Below are positions 1-5,728 of a stretch of DNA of 7,256 nt, in pieces; positions within the stretch are counted from its first letter, which is position 1, and every line of letters begins with the position of its first letter. The notes below the pieces were generated by a model. It was not told the origin of the DNA. It did not search any database and saw nothing but the letters and a program-made list of their open reading frames with translations. Made by a program: the position numbers and the translations under genes. The DNA is from a bacterium (GTDB lineage: Bacteria > Chlamydiota > Chlamydiia > Chlamydiales > JAFEGQ01): assembly GCA_021809305.1 (NCBI GenBank), contig JAKBAF010000062.1, positions 1 to 7,256 on the forward strand, given 5' to 3'.

Positions 1-926
1 AATTCGTGGCCAAGGAGTTGAACGACCGTTTCGTCGTCCAGAAGGTCATTGAGGGTCATCACAGCGCCCTGCATGAAGAGCTTACCCACAAGCTGGGAGG
101 CCTTCAATTTCATAGAGACAGCTAAATCTTTAATTGAAATGGGAAGACGTATTTTTAATTGAGTGGGTCTGATCGTGACATCTTCTACGGCCTTATGACG
201 GGCCCTTGGTCGGCGTCGTCTCCATCCCTCTTCCTCTCCACCTGGACTCCTGCCGGCAGGCTTTGGTCTCACATCGCGGAATTCGCTGCGTCCTCGCTCC
301 TTACCACGAACCTCTCCTCCGCGAGACGGAGCTCGCGCCTCCTCTTTGGGAGGGGGAGGGGGGACGTGTGGTACCGGTTTGGCCTCTTCCCAACGACGCC
401 CTTTGACAGGCGCTGGTTTGGCATGAGCCGGGGGTCGCTCAGGTAGAGGAGGCGGCTCGGGGGTGGCTGGTCGATGGTTGATGGCTACCGCTATACCGAT
501 ATGACCAGAACTTGCCTCTGCTCGCGCCTCAACCTCATCCAAAGGCTCCTCGATCAACAGATCGCTCTTAAGCTTTGGTGATGCGCTACGGAGTGCTGCT
601 TCGCGGAGCTCTTCTTCACTCCAAATTGCTGCTTGAGCTGCTGTCGCAGCAATTTCTGCTGCGCTTGCCTCAGCCAGAACTGCGCTTGCCTCAGCTAGAG
701 CTGCGCTCTCTTGCTCTTCGGGAGTTAGTGGCGCAAAGGCAGAGCGCGACCGCGCTCTTACACGGCGCTTCTCCGCTAGAGCATCGCCTGTAGGGGCCAC
801 CTCTTTCACAGGAGGGGTGAGAGTCTGCTTCTCCTCTGCAGGAGCAGGCTTTTCCTGCAGCGTCTTAATGGTAAGAGCTTTGGCAAGCTGAGTGTTTTTG
901 ATGTTGAGTTTGAGGTTTTTGGCCAA
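1..926 (-). CDS. infB: Translation initiation factor IF2, N-terminal part (runs off left edge)
   Basis: IF2 is the GTPase that brings initiator fMet-tRNA to the 30S subunit and promotes 50S joining. Only the first 308 codons are present; the GTPase core lies beyond base 1. The start MAKNLKLNIKNTQLAKA matches the chlamydial IF2 N-terminus. Next come a variable linker with an Ala/Glu-rich stretch (about residues 74-112, including LAEASAV followed by LAEASAA), a Pro-rich stretch (about 152-203) and an Arg-rich segment (about 210-253). The conserved IF2_N domain follows at about 255-308 (IRLPISIKDLAVSMKLKASQ, then LFMQGAVMTLNDLLDDETVV). I chose TTG at 926-924 because AAGGA (939-935) lies 8 nt upstream and it opens exactly at the conserved N-terminus; no in-frame ATG fits. 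ATT codons just upstream are a less likely alternative. It is downstream of nusA on the same strand with a 182-nt gap. Identity is secure; the start is fairly secure. Confidence 0.93.
   Translation of the reverse strand, partial: MAKNLKLNIKNTQLAKALTIKTLQEKPAPAEEKQTLTPPVKEVAPTGDALAEKRRVRARSRSAFAPLTPEEQESAALAEASAVLAEASAAEIAATAAQAAIWSEEELREAALRSASPKLKSDLLIEEPLDEVEARAEASSGHIGIAVAINHRPATPEPPPLPERPPAHAKPAPVKGRRWEEAKPVPHVPPPPPKEEARAPSRGGEVRGKERGRSEFRDVRPKPAGRSPGGEEEGWRRRRPRARHKAVEDVTIRPTQLKIRLPISIKDLAVSMKLKASQLVGKLFMQGAVMTLNDLLDDETVVQLLGHE
659..700 (-). repeat. 21-bp tandem duplication inside infB
   Basis: Two adjacent 21-bp units (659-679 and 680-700) differ at only two positions, and a partial third unit of 7 bp follows (701-707). 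The period is seven codons, so the frame is kept. The units encode the back-to-back peptides LAEASAV and LAEASAA in the Ala-rich variable linker of IF2. This is seen directly. Expansion by slippage in a loosely constrained linker is an inference. Confidence 0.8.
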
Positions 927-1017
927 AATAATGGTCCTTGGGTTGTTCCCTAATTATTCCCTGATTGGTCCCCGATGTATGATTGGGATAAGGGGAGGGA
1001 GATATTCTGAGATCTGT

Positions 1018-1034
1018 CGCAGTATACTACTGCG
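1018..1034. promoter_or_regulatory. Inverted repeat at the predicted infB transcript start
   Basis: CGCAGTA-TAC-TACTGCG is a perfect 7-bp inverted repeat with a 3-nt centre, in the nusA-infB gap. It lies directly downstream of the promoter-like sequence at 1037-1065 and would cover the expected transcription start near 1030. No T-tract follows on either strand, so it does not look like a standard intrinsic terminator. An operator or a 5'-leader hairpin is possible; function is inferred only from position. Confidence 0.4.
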
Positions 1035-1036
1035 GT

Positions 1037-1065
1037 AGTGTAAAGCATAAAACAAAAAAGATCAA
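1037..1065 (-). promoter_or_regulatory. Candidate vegetative-sigma promoter for infB
   Basis: On the minus strand TTGATC (1065-1060) is followed after exactly 17 nt by TACACT (1042-1037). Each box matches 4 of 6 positions of the TTGACA and TATAAT consensus, and the spacer is AT-rich with a T6 run. It lies about 110 nt upstream of the infB TTG start, in an unusually long gap after nusA. It could give infB its own transcript besides read-through from rpsA-nusA. Support is by pattern only. Confidence 0.4.
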
Positions 1066-1108
1066 CAGCTTTCTTACATCGCTTGCCAAGAGGAGCGCTA
1101 TAAATCGA

Positions 1109-2425
1109 CTACTCCTCATCCACTTGGGACTTTTTCGCCCCACCATCACGCAATTTCAGCGCGGTCTCTTTCACGCGTTCAAGAATTTTATCGGCTAGCT
1201 CGAGGCTCACCCCAGGAATGGCGCTAATATCTTCAGGTCCTGCCCGCAATGTTTTGCGCAAGGTGTCATAGCCTGCATCAACAAGATTCTCAACAAGCAA
1301 GGCGCTGATTCCGTCGAGTTTCAGGGGAGCATCAAGTGCGCTCTCTGGAAGCTCAGCAAGCTCCCTACGCTCAACAGCTATGCGCTGCTTATATTCATTT
1401 ATCTTTTGAACTTCGATGGTGTAGCCAATAAGCTGCCCGTTAAGACGAGCATTCATGCCGCGGCGGCCAAGCACTGTTGCGTAGTTATCATCATCGACAA
1501 CAATTGAAACCGTGCGCTCATCCTCATTCAGGCTCACTTTGCGAATAAGAACGGGCTCGAGAGCATTTTGTAACAAATCAATCGGGTCATCCGCAAAGGG
1601 GATGATATCAACTTTCTCGTTGTTGAGCTCTCGCACGATTGTCTTTACACGTGTTCCTCGAACTCCAACGCAGGTCCCTACCGGATCAACGCGAGGATCA
1701 TTTGAGCGCACGACAACTTTTGTTCGATAGCCAGCCTCACGAACAATTTGCACGATCTGAACGGTGCCGTCATGGATCTCGGGTACCTCTTGCTCGAAGA
1801 GTTGAGTGGCAAGCTTTGGATCGCTGCGCGAGAGAATTACCTCAGCGCCTCCATTCTCTAGGTCTTGCACAGTCAATAGAAGAGCGTGGACGCGATCCCC
1901 AATGTGATAGCGTTCGGTCTTTGGGTAGTTACGGGCAGGGAGGAGCCCTTCGACCTTGCCAAGGTCAACGACAAGATTTGCCCCCCTTGCAAAGCGCTTT
2001 ACTGTTCCTGAGACCATCTCGCCTACTCTGTGGCGGTACTCCTCATAGATGACATCCCGCTCTGCAACGCGCAATTTCTGCGCAATGACCTGTCTTGCCG
2101 TCTGAGCTGCAATCCGACCAAAGTCTTTTGGGGTCACCTCGATGTCGATAAACTGGCCGAGACTACAATCCGGATCTAGCTCGCGAGCTGTCTCTAGTGA
2201 GATCTCCGTTGGCGGGTCGTCAACCTCGGCAACGATCTCCTTCTCGCAGTAGACCTCTATCTCTCCTGTCTTGGGCTGGATGCGTACCGTAATATTCGGC
2301 GCACCGTAGAGGCTTTTGCGAGCAGCAGCAATGAGAGACTCCTCGATGGCAGCAACGACGATCTCTCTTTTGATCCCCTTCTCACGCTCTAGATACTCGA
2401 AGATGGCAACAAGGTCCTTATTCAT
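1109..2425 (-). CDS. nusA: Transcription termination/antitermination factor NusA
   Basis: NusA binds RNA polymerase and nascent RNA, and modulates pausing, intrinsic and Rho termination and rRNA antitermination. The 438 residues are close to the length of chlamydial NusA (about 434). The N-terminal RNAP-binding domain spans about 1-127 (MNKDLVAIFEYLEREKGIKR, then AAIEESLIAAARKS). An S1 domain follows at about 134-200 (GEMVSGTVKRFARGANLVVD). KH1 is at about 229-282 with the loop GVRG at 254-257, and KH2 at about 296-350 with the loop GRRG at 320-323. A short helix-hairpin-helix-like tail occupies about 372-424 (SAIPGVSLELADKI) in place of the longer acidic repeats of E. coli. It lies between rpsA (116-nt gap) and infB (182-nt gap) on the same strand. 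The start fits the conserved N-terminus, but no clear Shine-Dalgarno precedes it. No rimP is present in the rpsA-nusA gap. Confidence 0.97.
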   Translation of the reverse strand: MNKDLVAIFEYLEREKGIKREIVVAAIEESLIAAARKSLYGAPNITVRIQPKTGEIEVYCEKEIVAEVDDPPTEISLETARELDPDCSLGQFIDIEVTPKDFGRIAAQTARQVIAQKLRVAERDVIYEEYRHRVGEMVSGTVKRFARGANLVVDLGKVEGLLPARNYPKTERYHIGDRVHALLLTVQDLENGGAEVILSRSDPKLATQLFEQEVPEIHDGTVQIVQIVREAGYRTKVVVRSNDPRVDPVGTCVGVRGTRVKTIVRELNNEKVDIIPFADDPIDLLQNALEPVLIRKVSLNEDERTVSIVVDDDNYATVLGRRGMNARLNGQLIGYTIEVQKINEYKQRIAVERRELAELPESALDAPLKLDGISALLVENLVDAGYDTLRKTLRAGPEDISAIPGVSLELADKILERVKETALKLRDGGAKKSQVDEE

Positions 2426-2436
2426 GAATCGATAGT

Positions 2437-2468
2437 CTTACGTTAATTCTTGCTTACGTTAATTTTTG
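2437..2468. repeat. 16-bp tandem repeat immediately upstream of nusA
   Basis: Two adjacent 16-bp units, CTTACGTTAATTCTTG (2437-2452) and CTTACGTTAATTTTTG (2453-2468), differ at one position. On the coding (minus) strand they read AATTAACGTAAG twice with period 16. The nearer copy ends 11 nt before the nusA ATG. They occupy the place where a ribosome binding site would be expected, and no good Shine-Dalgarno is seen. A protein-binding or leader element is possible, as is simple slippage duplication. Confidence 0.75.
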
Positions 2469-2510
2469 CATAACAGTCAGAGTCTTCCTACCGGTAACAC
2501 CCTACAGCTG

Positions 2511-2543
2511 AGAAAGAGAGGGGCTTAAGCCGCCCCTCTTTCT
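2511..2543 (-). terminator. Hairpin overlapping the rpsA stop codon, terminator or attenuator-like
   Basis: The minus-strand transcript can pair AGAAAGAGGGG with CCCCTCTCTTTCT. This gives about 11 bp including one G-U pair, or alternatively 8 bp plus 4 bp with a CU bulge. The stem opens inside the rpsA TAG. The 3' arm is pyrimidine-rich but only a short UUUCUC tail follows, so as an intrinsic terminator it is weak. It may reduce read-through from rpsA into nusA or protect the rpsA mRNA 3' end; these roles are inferred. Confidence 0.45.
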
Positions 2544-4287
2544 ACTCGTCCTGCTCGTCAGTACCACCGCGACTTGTTTGATCCACATCACACTCATCAT
2601 CGGAAAGAACAATCTCATCCCGATCAATCTGATTGCGGTCGACAAGAATTTCCTTGATCGATGCGGCAATCTTTTTGTGCTCTGGATCGAGTCGAACAAC
2701 CTTAGCAGTCACCCGATCTCCCACCTTAACAACCTCCTCGACGCTGCCAAAGGCTTGATCAGAGAGCTCTGTCACATGGACAAGGGCCTCAAGTCCGTTG
2801 TCTAGCTCAAGGAAAGCTCCAAAGGCGGCAATCTTAGTTACAACTCCAGCGACAATGCTTCCAACAGGAATTGTTCGCTCGATTGTTTGACACGGATTTT
2901 CAGCGAGCTGCTTCACACCGAGAGTGATCTTGCGGCTATCTTTGTCGACAGAGAGGACAATAGCCCGTACCCTATCGCCTTTCTTTAACATCTCTGAAGG
3001 ATGAGAGACCTTCTTGGTCCAGCTCAAATCGGAGATGTGGATCAGCCCATCGATACCGGGTTCTAGTTCAACAAAGGCGCCATAGTTGGTAAGACTCCTA
3101 ACTTGGGCTTCAACGATCTTGCCAACAGGATACTTGTCGTCGACATTCTCCCAGGGATTACGCTCGGCCTGTTTCAAGCCAAGAGAGATCTTCCCTTCAT
3201 CTGTTTGCACAGAGAGGACAATCGCTGTAACCTCATCGCCCTTGTTGACCACCTCGCTCGGGTCTGTGACATTCCGTACCCAAGACATCTCTGAGATGTG
3301 GATAAGCCCTTCGATCCCGGGCTCGAGTTCAATAAAGGCGCCGTAAGGAACAAGATTGACAATCTTTCCTGTTACACGGGTGCCAGGAGGATAGCGCTTC
3401 TCGATCTCAACCCAAGGATTTTGCTCCTTCTGTTTAAGACCAAGTGCAACGCGGCCCTTCTCTTTATCGATGTTGAGAACCACAACCTCGAGCTCTTGTC
3501 CAAGCTCTACCATCTCTGAAGGATGGCGGATCCGTTTCCAAGTCATATCGGTGACGTGCAGAAGGCCATCAATGCCATTGAGATCGAGGAAGACCCCGAA
3601 ATCGGTGATGTTCTTGACAACCCCTTTGATCCGATCGCCTACCTGCATTGTTTCGAGCAGCTCAGCTCTCTTCGACTGGCGCTCTGTCTCCAGAACCTCG
3701 CGCCTTGAGACGACGACGTTCTTTCGCTCGATATTGATCTTAAGGATCTTGAAGTCGTAGGTCTTATCGAGATAGTCGTCGAGGTTCTTGATGCGCTTGT
3801 TATCGATTTGCGACCCGGGAAGGAAGGCCTCCATCCCGATGTCGACCATAAGGCCGCCCTTAACTTTGCGAGTAATGCGTCCAGAGACGATCGACCCCTC
3901 TTTACACTCTTCGACGATGTATTCCCACTGCCGATGGCGACGCGCCTTCTCACGGCTAAGGACAATCTGCCCTTGGTCATCTTCGGTCTCTTCAAGCATG
4001 ACCTCAATGTAGGTCTCCAGCTCGAGCTCTTTCGGGTCGACAAACTCTGAAATGGGAACAAGTCCCTCAGATTTAAGTCCGACGTCGACGACGACGTAAT
4101 CCTTTGTGATCTCGACGATCCTTCCTTTTAGAATTGCACCTTGTGTAAAATCGGCTCTCGCCTCAGGTACAACGGCCATCTTAGCCTCCAGGAGGCTTCG
4201 AAAGGTCGTGGCGTCAGCATCTGCAAAGCTGACATCATCAAGGAGGTTAGTATCGTCCCAGGCATATTGTTTTGTTGTTTTTGACAT
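2542..4287 (-). CDS. rpsA: 30S ribosomal protein S1
   Basis: S1 binds mRNA leaders at the 30S subunit and helps recruit messages with weak ribosome binding sites. The 581 residues compare with about 569 in Chlamydia and 557 in E. coli. Six S1 (OB-fold) domains are visible at about residues 48-116, 130-198, 214-286, 300-374, 387-461 and 474-550. Domains 3 to 5 have the typical DFGVFLDLNGIDGLLHVTDM, YGAFIELEPGIEGLIHISEM and YGAFVELEPGIDGLIHISDL cores. An acidic tail (about 556-581, rich in D and E) ends the protein. The ATG at 4287 fits the N-terminus; AGGAG (4304-4300) precedes it with a long 12-nt spacer. It is the first gene of the minus-strand rpsA-nusA-infB series and is divergent from truA. 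S1 genes are autoregulated in some bacteria; nothing here proves that. Confidence 0.97.
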   Translation of the reverse strand: MSKTTKQYAWDDTNLLDDVSFADADATTFRSLLEAKMAVVPEARADFTQGAILKGRIVEITKDYVVVDVGLKSEGLVPISEFVDPKELELETYIEVMLEETEDDQGQIVLSREKARRHRQWEYIVEECKEGSIVSGRITRKVKGGLMVDIGMEAFLPGSQIDNKRIKNLDDYLDKTYDFKILKINIERKNVVVSRREVLETERQSKRAELLETMQVGDRIKGVVKNITDFGVFLDLNGIDGLLHVTDMTWKRIRHPSEMVELGQELEVVVLNIDKEKGRVALGLKQKEQNPWVEIEKRYPPGTRVTGKIVNLVPYGAFIELEPGIEGLIHISEMSWVRNVTDPSEVVNKGDEVTAIVLSVQTDEGKISLGLKQAERNPWENVDDKYPVGKIVEAQVRSLTNYGAFVELEPGIDGLIHISDLSWTKKVSHPSEMLKKGDRVRAIVLSVDKDSRKITLGVKQLAENPCQTIERTIPVGSIVAGVVTKIAAFGAFLELDNGLEALVHVTELSDQAFGSVEEVVKVGDRVTAKVVRLDPEHKKIAASIKEILVDRNQIDRDEIVLSDDECDVDQTSRGGTDEQDE

Positions 4288-4661
4288 GTCGCGTCTTTTC
4301 TCCTAAGGGTGCCCCGTGGCTTAAGAATCCTCTAAGCGAGGTTATCGTACTTGGTCATCATGCTGCTAGTGCGCTCTCTGGTCTTTCTCAGCTAAGGATC
4401 GGCCGCTATAAAAGGCTTGATCTATTGCACGAGAAACTTCCAAGGAAAGAGTGGGAAGCGAGAGAATCGGAACATAAATCGATGCTTATCGGCGAGCGAT
4501 AGCAGCTTCTCTCTAAACTTAAGCGCATCTGCGAGGACTTTATCACACCGATCGATGGTGCGCAATCAAAAAATGCTCTTTGAGATTTCTAGAGTTGTTT
4601 CAGGGGGTTGGAGAGAGGCCCCTTGACGCTTGCTACGGCGCGGCTTTAATCTTAGCACTTC
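4288..4661. other. Non-coding or degraded stretch between rpsA and the palindromic element
   Basis: This 374-bp stretch upstream of rpsA holds no recognisable gene, tRNA or structured RNA. It contains the rpsA Shine-Dalgarno (4300-4304), a possible -10-like TATAGC on the minus strand near 4407 without a convincing -35, and a 7-bp hairpin with an 11-nt loop (4601-4625) without a T-tract. It also contains a 47-codon minus-strand reading frame listed separately. The rpsA promoter must lie here or in the adjacent element, but I cannot place it with confidence. Confidence 0.5.
4422..4565 (-). CDS. Possible small ORF or gene remnant, 47 aa, unrecognised
   Basis: From a TTG at 4565 a 47-residue frame reads RCDKVLADALKFREKLLSLA near its start, then RFMFRFSRFPLFPWKFLVQ, and stops at 4422. 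The first half looks like a charged amphipathic helix and the second half is aromatic and basic. I do not recognise it. An in-frame TGA lies immediately before the TTG, so it could be the tail of a decayed gene or a chance frame. It ends 134 nt upstream of rpsA on the same strand, and its ribosome binding site is weak. Overlapping plus-strand frames (4272-4502, 4417-4626) look no better. Confidence 0.15.
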   Translation of the reverse strand: MRTIDRCDKVLADALKFREKLLSLADKHRFMFRFSRFPLFPWKFLVQ

Positions 4662-4825
4662 GAGGTAATTGCAAAACTCCAGTTGACCGCTTTCTGGCGC
4701 TTTTACCGATCTTTGCAATTCTGCATAAATCCCCTACTCTTAGGAGTATGCGGATTTATGCAGAATTGCAAATCTCGGATAAAATCACCTAAAAATCGGT
4801 TAAACTGGACTTTTGCAATCACCTC
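4662..4825. mobile_element. Palindromic MITE-like element, long copy (164 bp)
   Basis: The left end GAGGTAATTGCAAAACTCCA (4662-4681) pairs with the right end, TGGACTTTTGCAATCACCTC (4806-4825), with two mismatches. Inward pairing continues imperfectly, becomes a perfect 21-bp stem (4712-4732 with 4752-4772), and closes on a small TACTC-TTAG-GAGTA hairpin (4735-4748). The whole element can thus fold as one long hairpin. The motif TTGCAA or its extension recurs in all four arm segments. No protein is encoded and no clear target-site duplication is visible. A shortened relative lies at 5647-5696. A non-autonomous transposable element moved by a transposase elsewhere is the likeliest explanation; a dispersed regulatory palindrome is the alternative. 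It ends 30 nt before truA. Confidence 0.8.
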
Positions 4826-4855
4826 AAATGATTAATTACTTTCGCAAGGCCAATA

Positions 4856-5605
4856 ATGCAACGCAGAATTAAATTACTTATTGCCTACGACGGAACAGAC
4901 TATATCGGATGGCAAGAGAACGGCATGGGACCCTCAATTGAGGGTACCCTTCAAAGAGCACTTGTGAAGGTGCTAAGAGAGAGCCCAGAGCTTGTGGCCG
5001 CCTCTCGCACAGACGCGGGCGTTCACGCCTCCGGCCAGGTGGTCGCCTTCGGAACAAGCTCGCCAATTCCCATAGATAAGCTCCTTTTTGCGGTGAATAC
5101 TTGCCTGCCAAAAGCGATTCGCCTCTTAAGTGCGGAGGAGGTCGATCCGGACTTCCACCCAACGCTTGGTAACAGAGGCAAGCTCTACTCCTATGCGATA
5201 ACCCTCGGCCCCATGCAGCTGCCCCGTAAGAGGCTCTATGCGTGGCACCTACCCGGCCACTTCGCCTGTGATCCGGTGCGAGAGGCGATGCCAGCGCTTC
5301 TCGGGTCACACGACTTTGCCACCTTTTGCAACGAGAAGAGAAGCGCAGCGCAGCGTGGGACGATATGTACCCTACGGCGACTTGAGCTAACCCAAAATGG
5401 CCATGAGCTTACCTTCGAGGTGGAGGGTGACCGCTTTCTCTATCGAATGGTGCGCAATCTTGTCGGAACACTTGTAGCCATTGGCCGAGGCCGCGCAAAA
5501 GCCCACGATTTGCGAGGGGTACTGGAGAGGTGCGATCGCCGTCTTGCAGGGCCCTGCGCGCCAGCACACGGTCTTACTTTGTCGCGAGTTTTCTTTGACC
5601 CTTAA
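4856..5605 (+). CDS. truA: tRNA pseudouridine(38-40) synthase TruA
   Basis: TruA converts uridines 38-40 of the tRNA anticodon stem-loop to pseudouridine, in the cytoplasm and without a cofactor. The N-terminus RRIKLLIAYDGTDYIGWQ is the family signature. The catalytic aspartate is Asp53 in SRTDAGVHASGQVVAF. FLYRMVRNLVGTLVAIGRG (about 193-211) and the C-terminal APAHGLTLSRVFF are also conserved TruA motifs. At 249 residues it is slightly shorter than E. coli TruA (270) but complete at both ends. ATG at 4856 is preceded by AAGG (4846-4849) with a 6-nt spacer. It is divergent from rpsA and followed on the same strand by map, with palindromic elements on both sides. A promoter was not securely found; the upstream element would lie in or next to its control region. 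Confidence 0.96.
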   Translation: MQRRIKLLIAYDGTDYIGWQENGMGPSIEGTLQRALVKVLRESPELVAASRTDAGVHASGQVVAFGTSSPIPIDKLLFAVNTCLPKAIRLLSAEEVDPDFHPTLGNRGKLYSYAITLGPMQLPRKRLYAWHLPGHFACDPVREAMPALLGSHDFATFCNEKRSAAQRGTICTLRRLELTQNGHELTFEVEGDRFLYRMVRNLVGTLVAIGRGRAKAHDLRGVLERCDRRLAGPCAPAHGLTLSRVFFDP

Positions 5606-5646
5606 GCGCTTGGGAAGGTAAGCTCCGGGTGATTCTAATGACCACG

Positions 5647-5696
5647 GAGGTAATTGCAAAACTCCATCGGTTAAACTGGAGTTTTGCAATTACCTC
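5647..5696. mobile_element. Palindromic MITE-like element, short (internally deleted) copy (50 bp)
   Basis: GAGGTAATTGCAAAACTCCA (5647-5666) and TGGAGTTTTGCAATTACCTC (5677-5696) are perfect 20-bp inverted repeats around a 10-nt loop, TCGGTTAAAC. The first 20 bp are identical to the left end of the 164-bp copy, and the last 30 bp match its right end at 28 of 30 positions. The copy therefore corresponds to the long element minus 4682-4795. It fills most of the truA-map gap. As RNA it would form a strong hairpin, but no T-tract follows, so it is not a classical terminator. Confidence 0.85.
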
Positions 5697-5710
5697 ACAT
5701 GTTTAAGAAA

Positions 5711-5716
5711 GAGGAG
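5711..5716 (+). promoter_or_regulatory. Shine-Dalgarno that favours the GTG start of map
   Basis: GAGGAG at 5711-5716 is the only strong ribosome binding sequence near the map start. It lies 12 nt before GTG 5729, and is downstream of the alternative starts TTG 5684 and ATG 5699, which have no Shine-Dalgarno of their own. The same 12-nt spacing is seen before rpsA. It supports translation starting after the palindromic element. Confidence 0.5.
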
Positions 5717-5728
5717 TTAAGAATCGCT

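Noticed and set aside
159..793. Plus-strand reading frames at 159-446, 206-406 and 575-793
   Set aside because: They are antisense to infB, whose minus-strand frame is continuous and matches IF2; their proteins are low-complexity shadows.
3086..4306. Many plus- and minus-strand frames within rpsA
   Set aside because: They overlap the confidently identified S1 gene in other frames and have no family resemblance.
4601..4625. 7-bp GC-rich hairpin as a terminator
   Set aside because: The loop is 11 nt, no T-tract follows on either strand, and no gene ends nearby.
4272..4626. Plus-strand frames of 76 and 69 residues (4272-4502, 4417-4626)
   Set aside because: No recognisable motif and no convincing ribosome binding site; the first overlaps the rpsA start antisense. 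Chance frames are more likely.
4766..4795. Outward promoter for truA inside the long element (TTGCAA, 18 nt, TAAAAA)
   Set aside because: Both boxes match only 4 of 6 positions and fall in an AT-rich palindrome where such matches are expected by chance.
5647..5696. Short palindrome as a Rho-independent terminator of truA
   Set aside because: The stem is strong but lacks a following T-run, and its sequence is explained by relationship to the 164-bp element.
4662..5696. CRISPR array
   Set aside because: The repeated units are palindromic, only two in number, about 1 kb apart and flank a gene; there are no regular spacers or cas genes.
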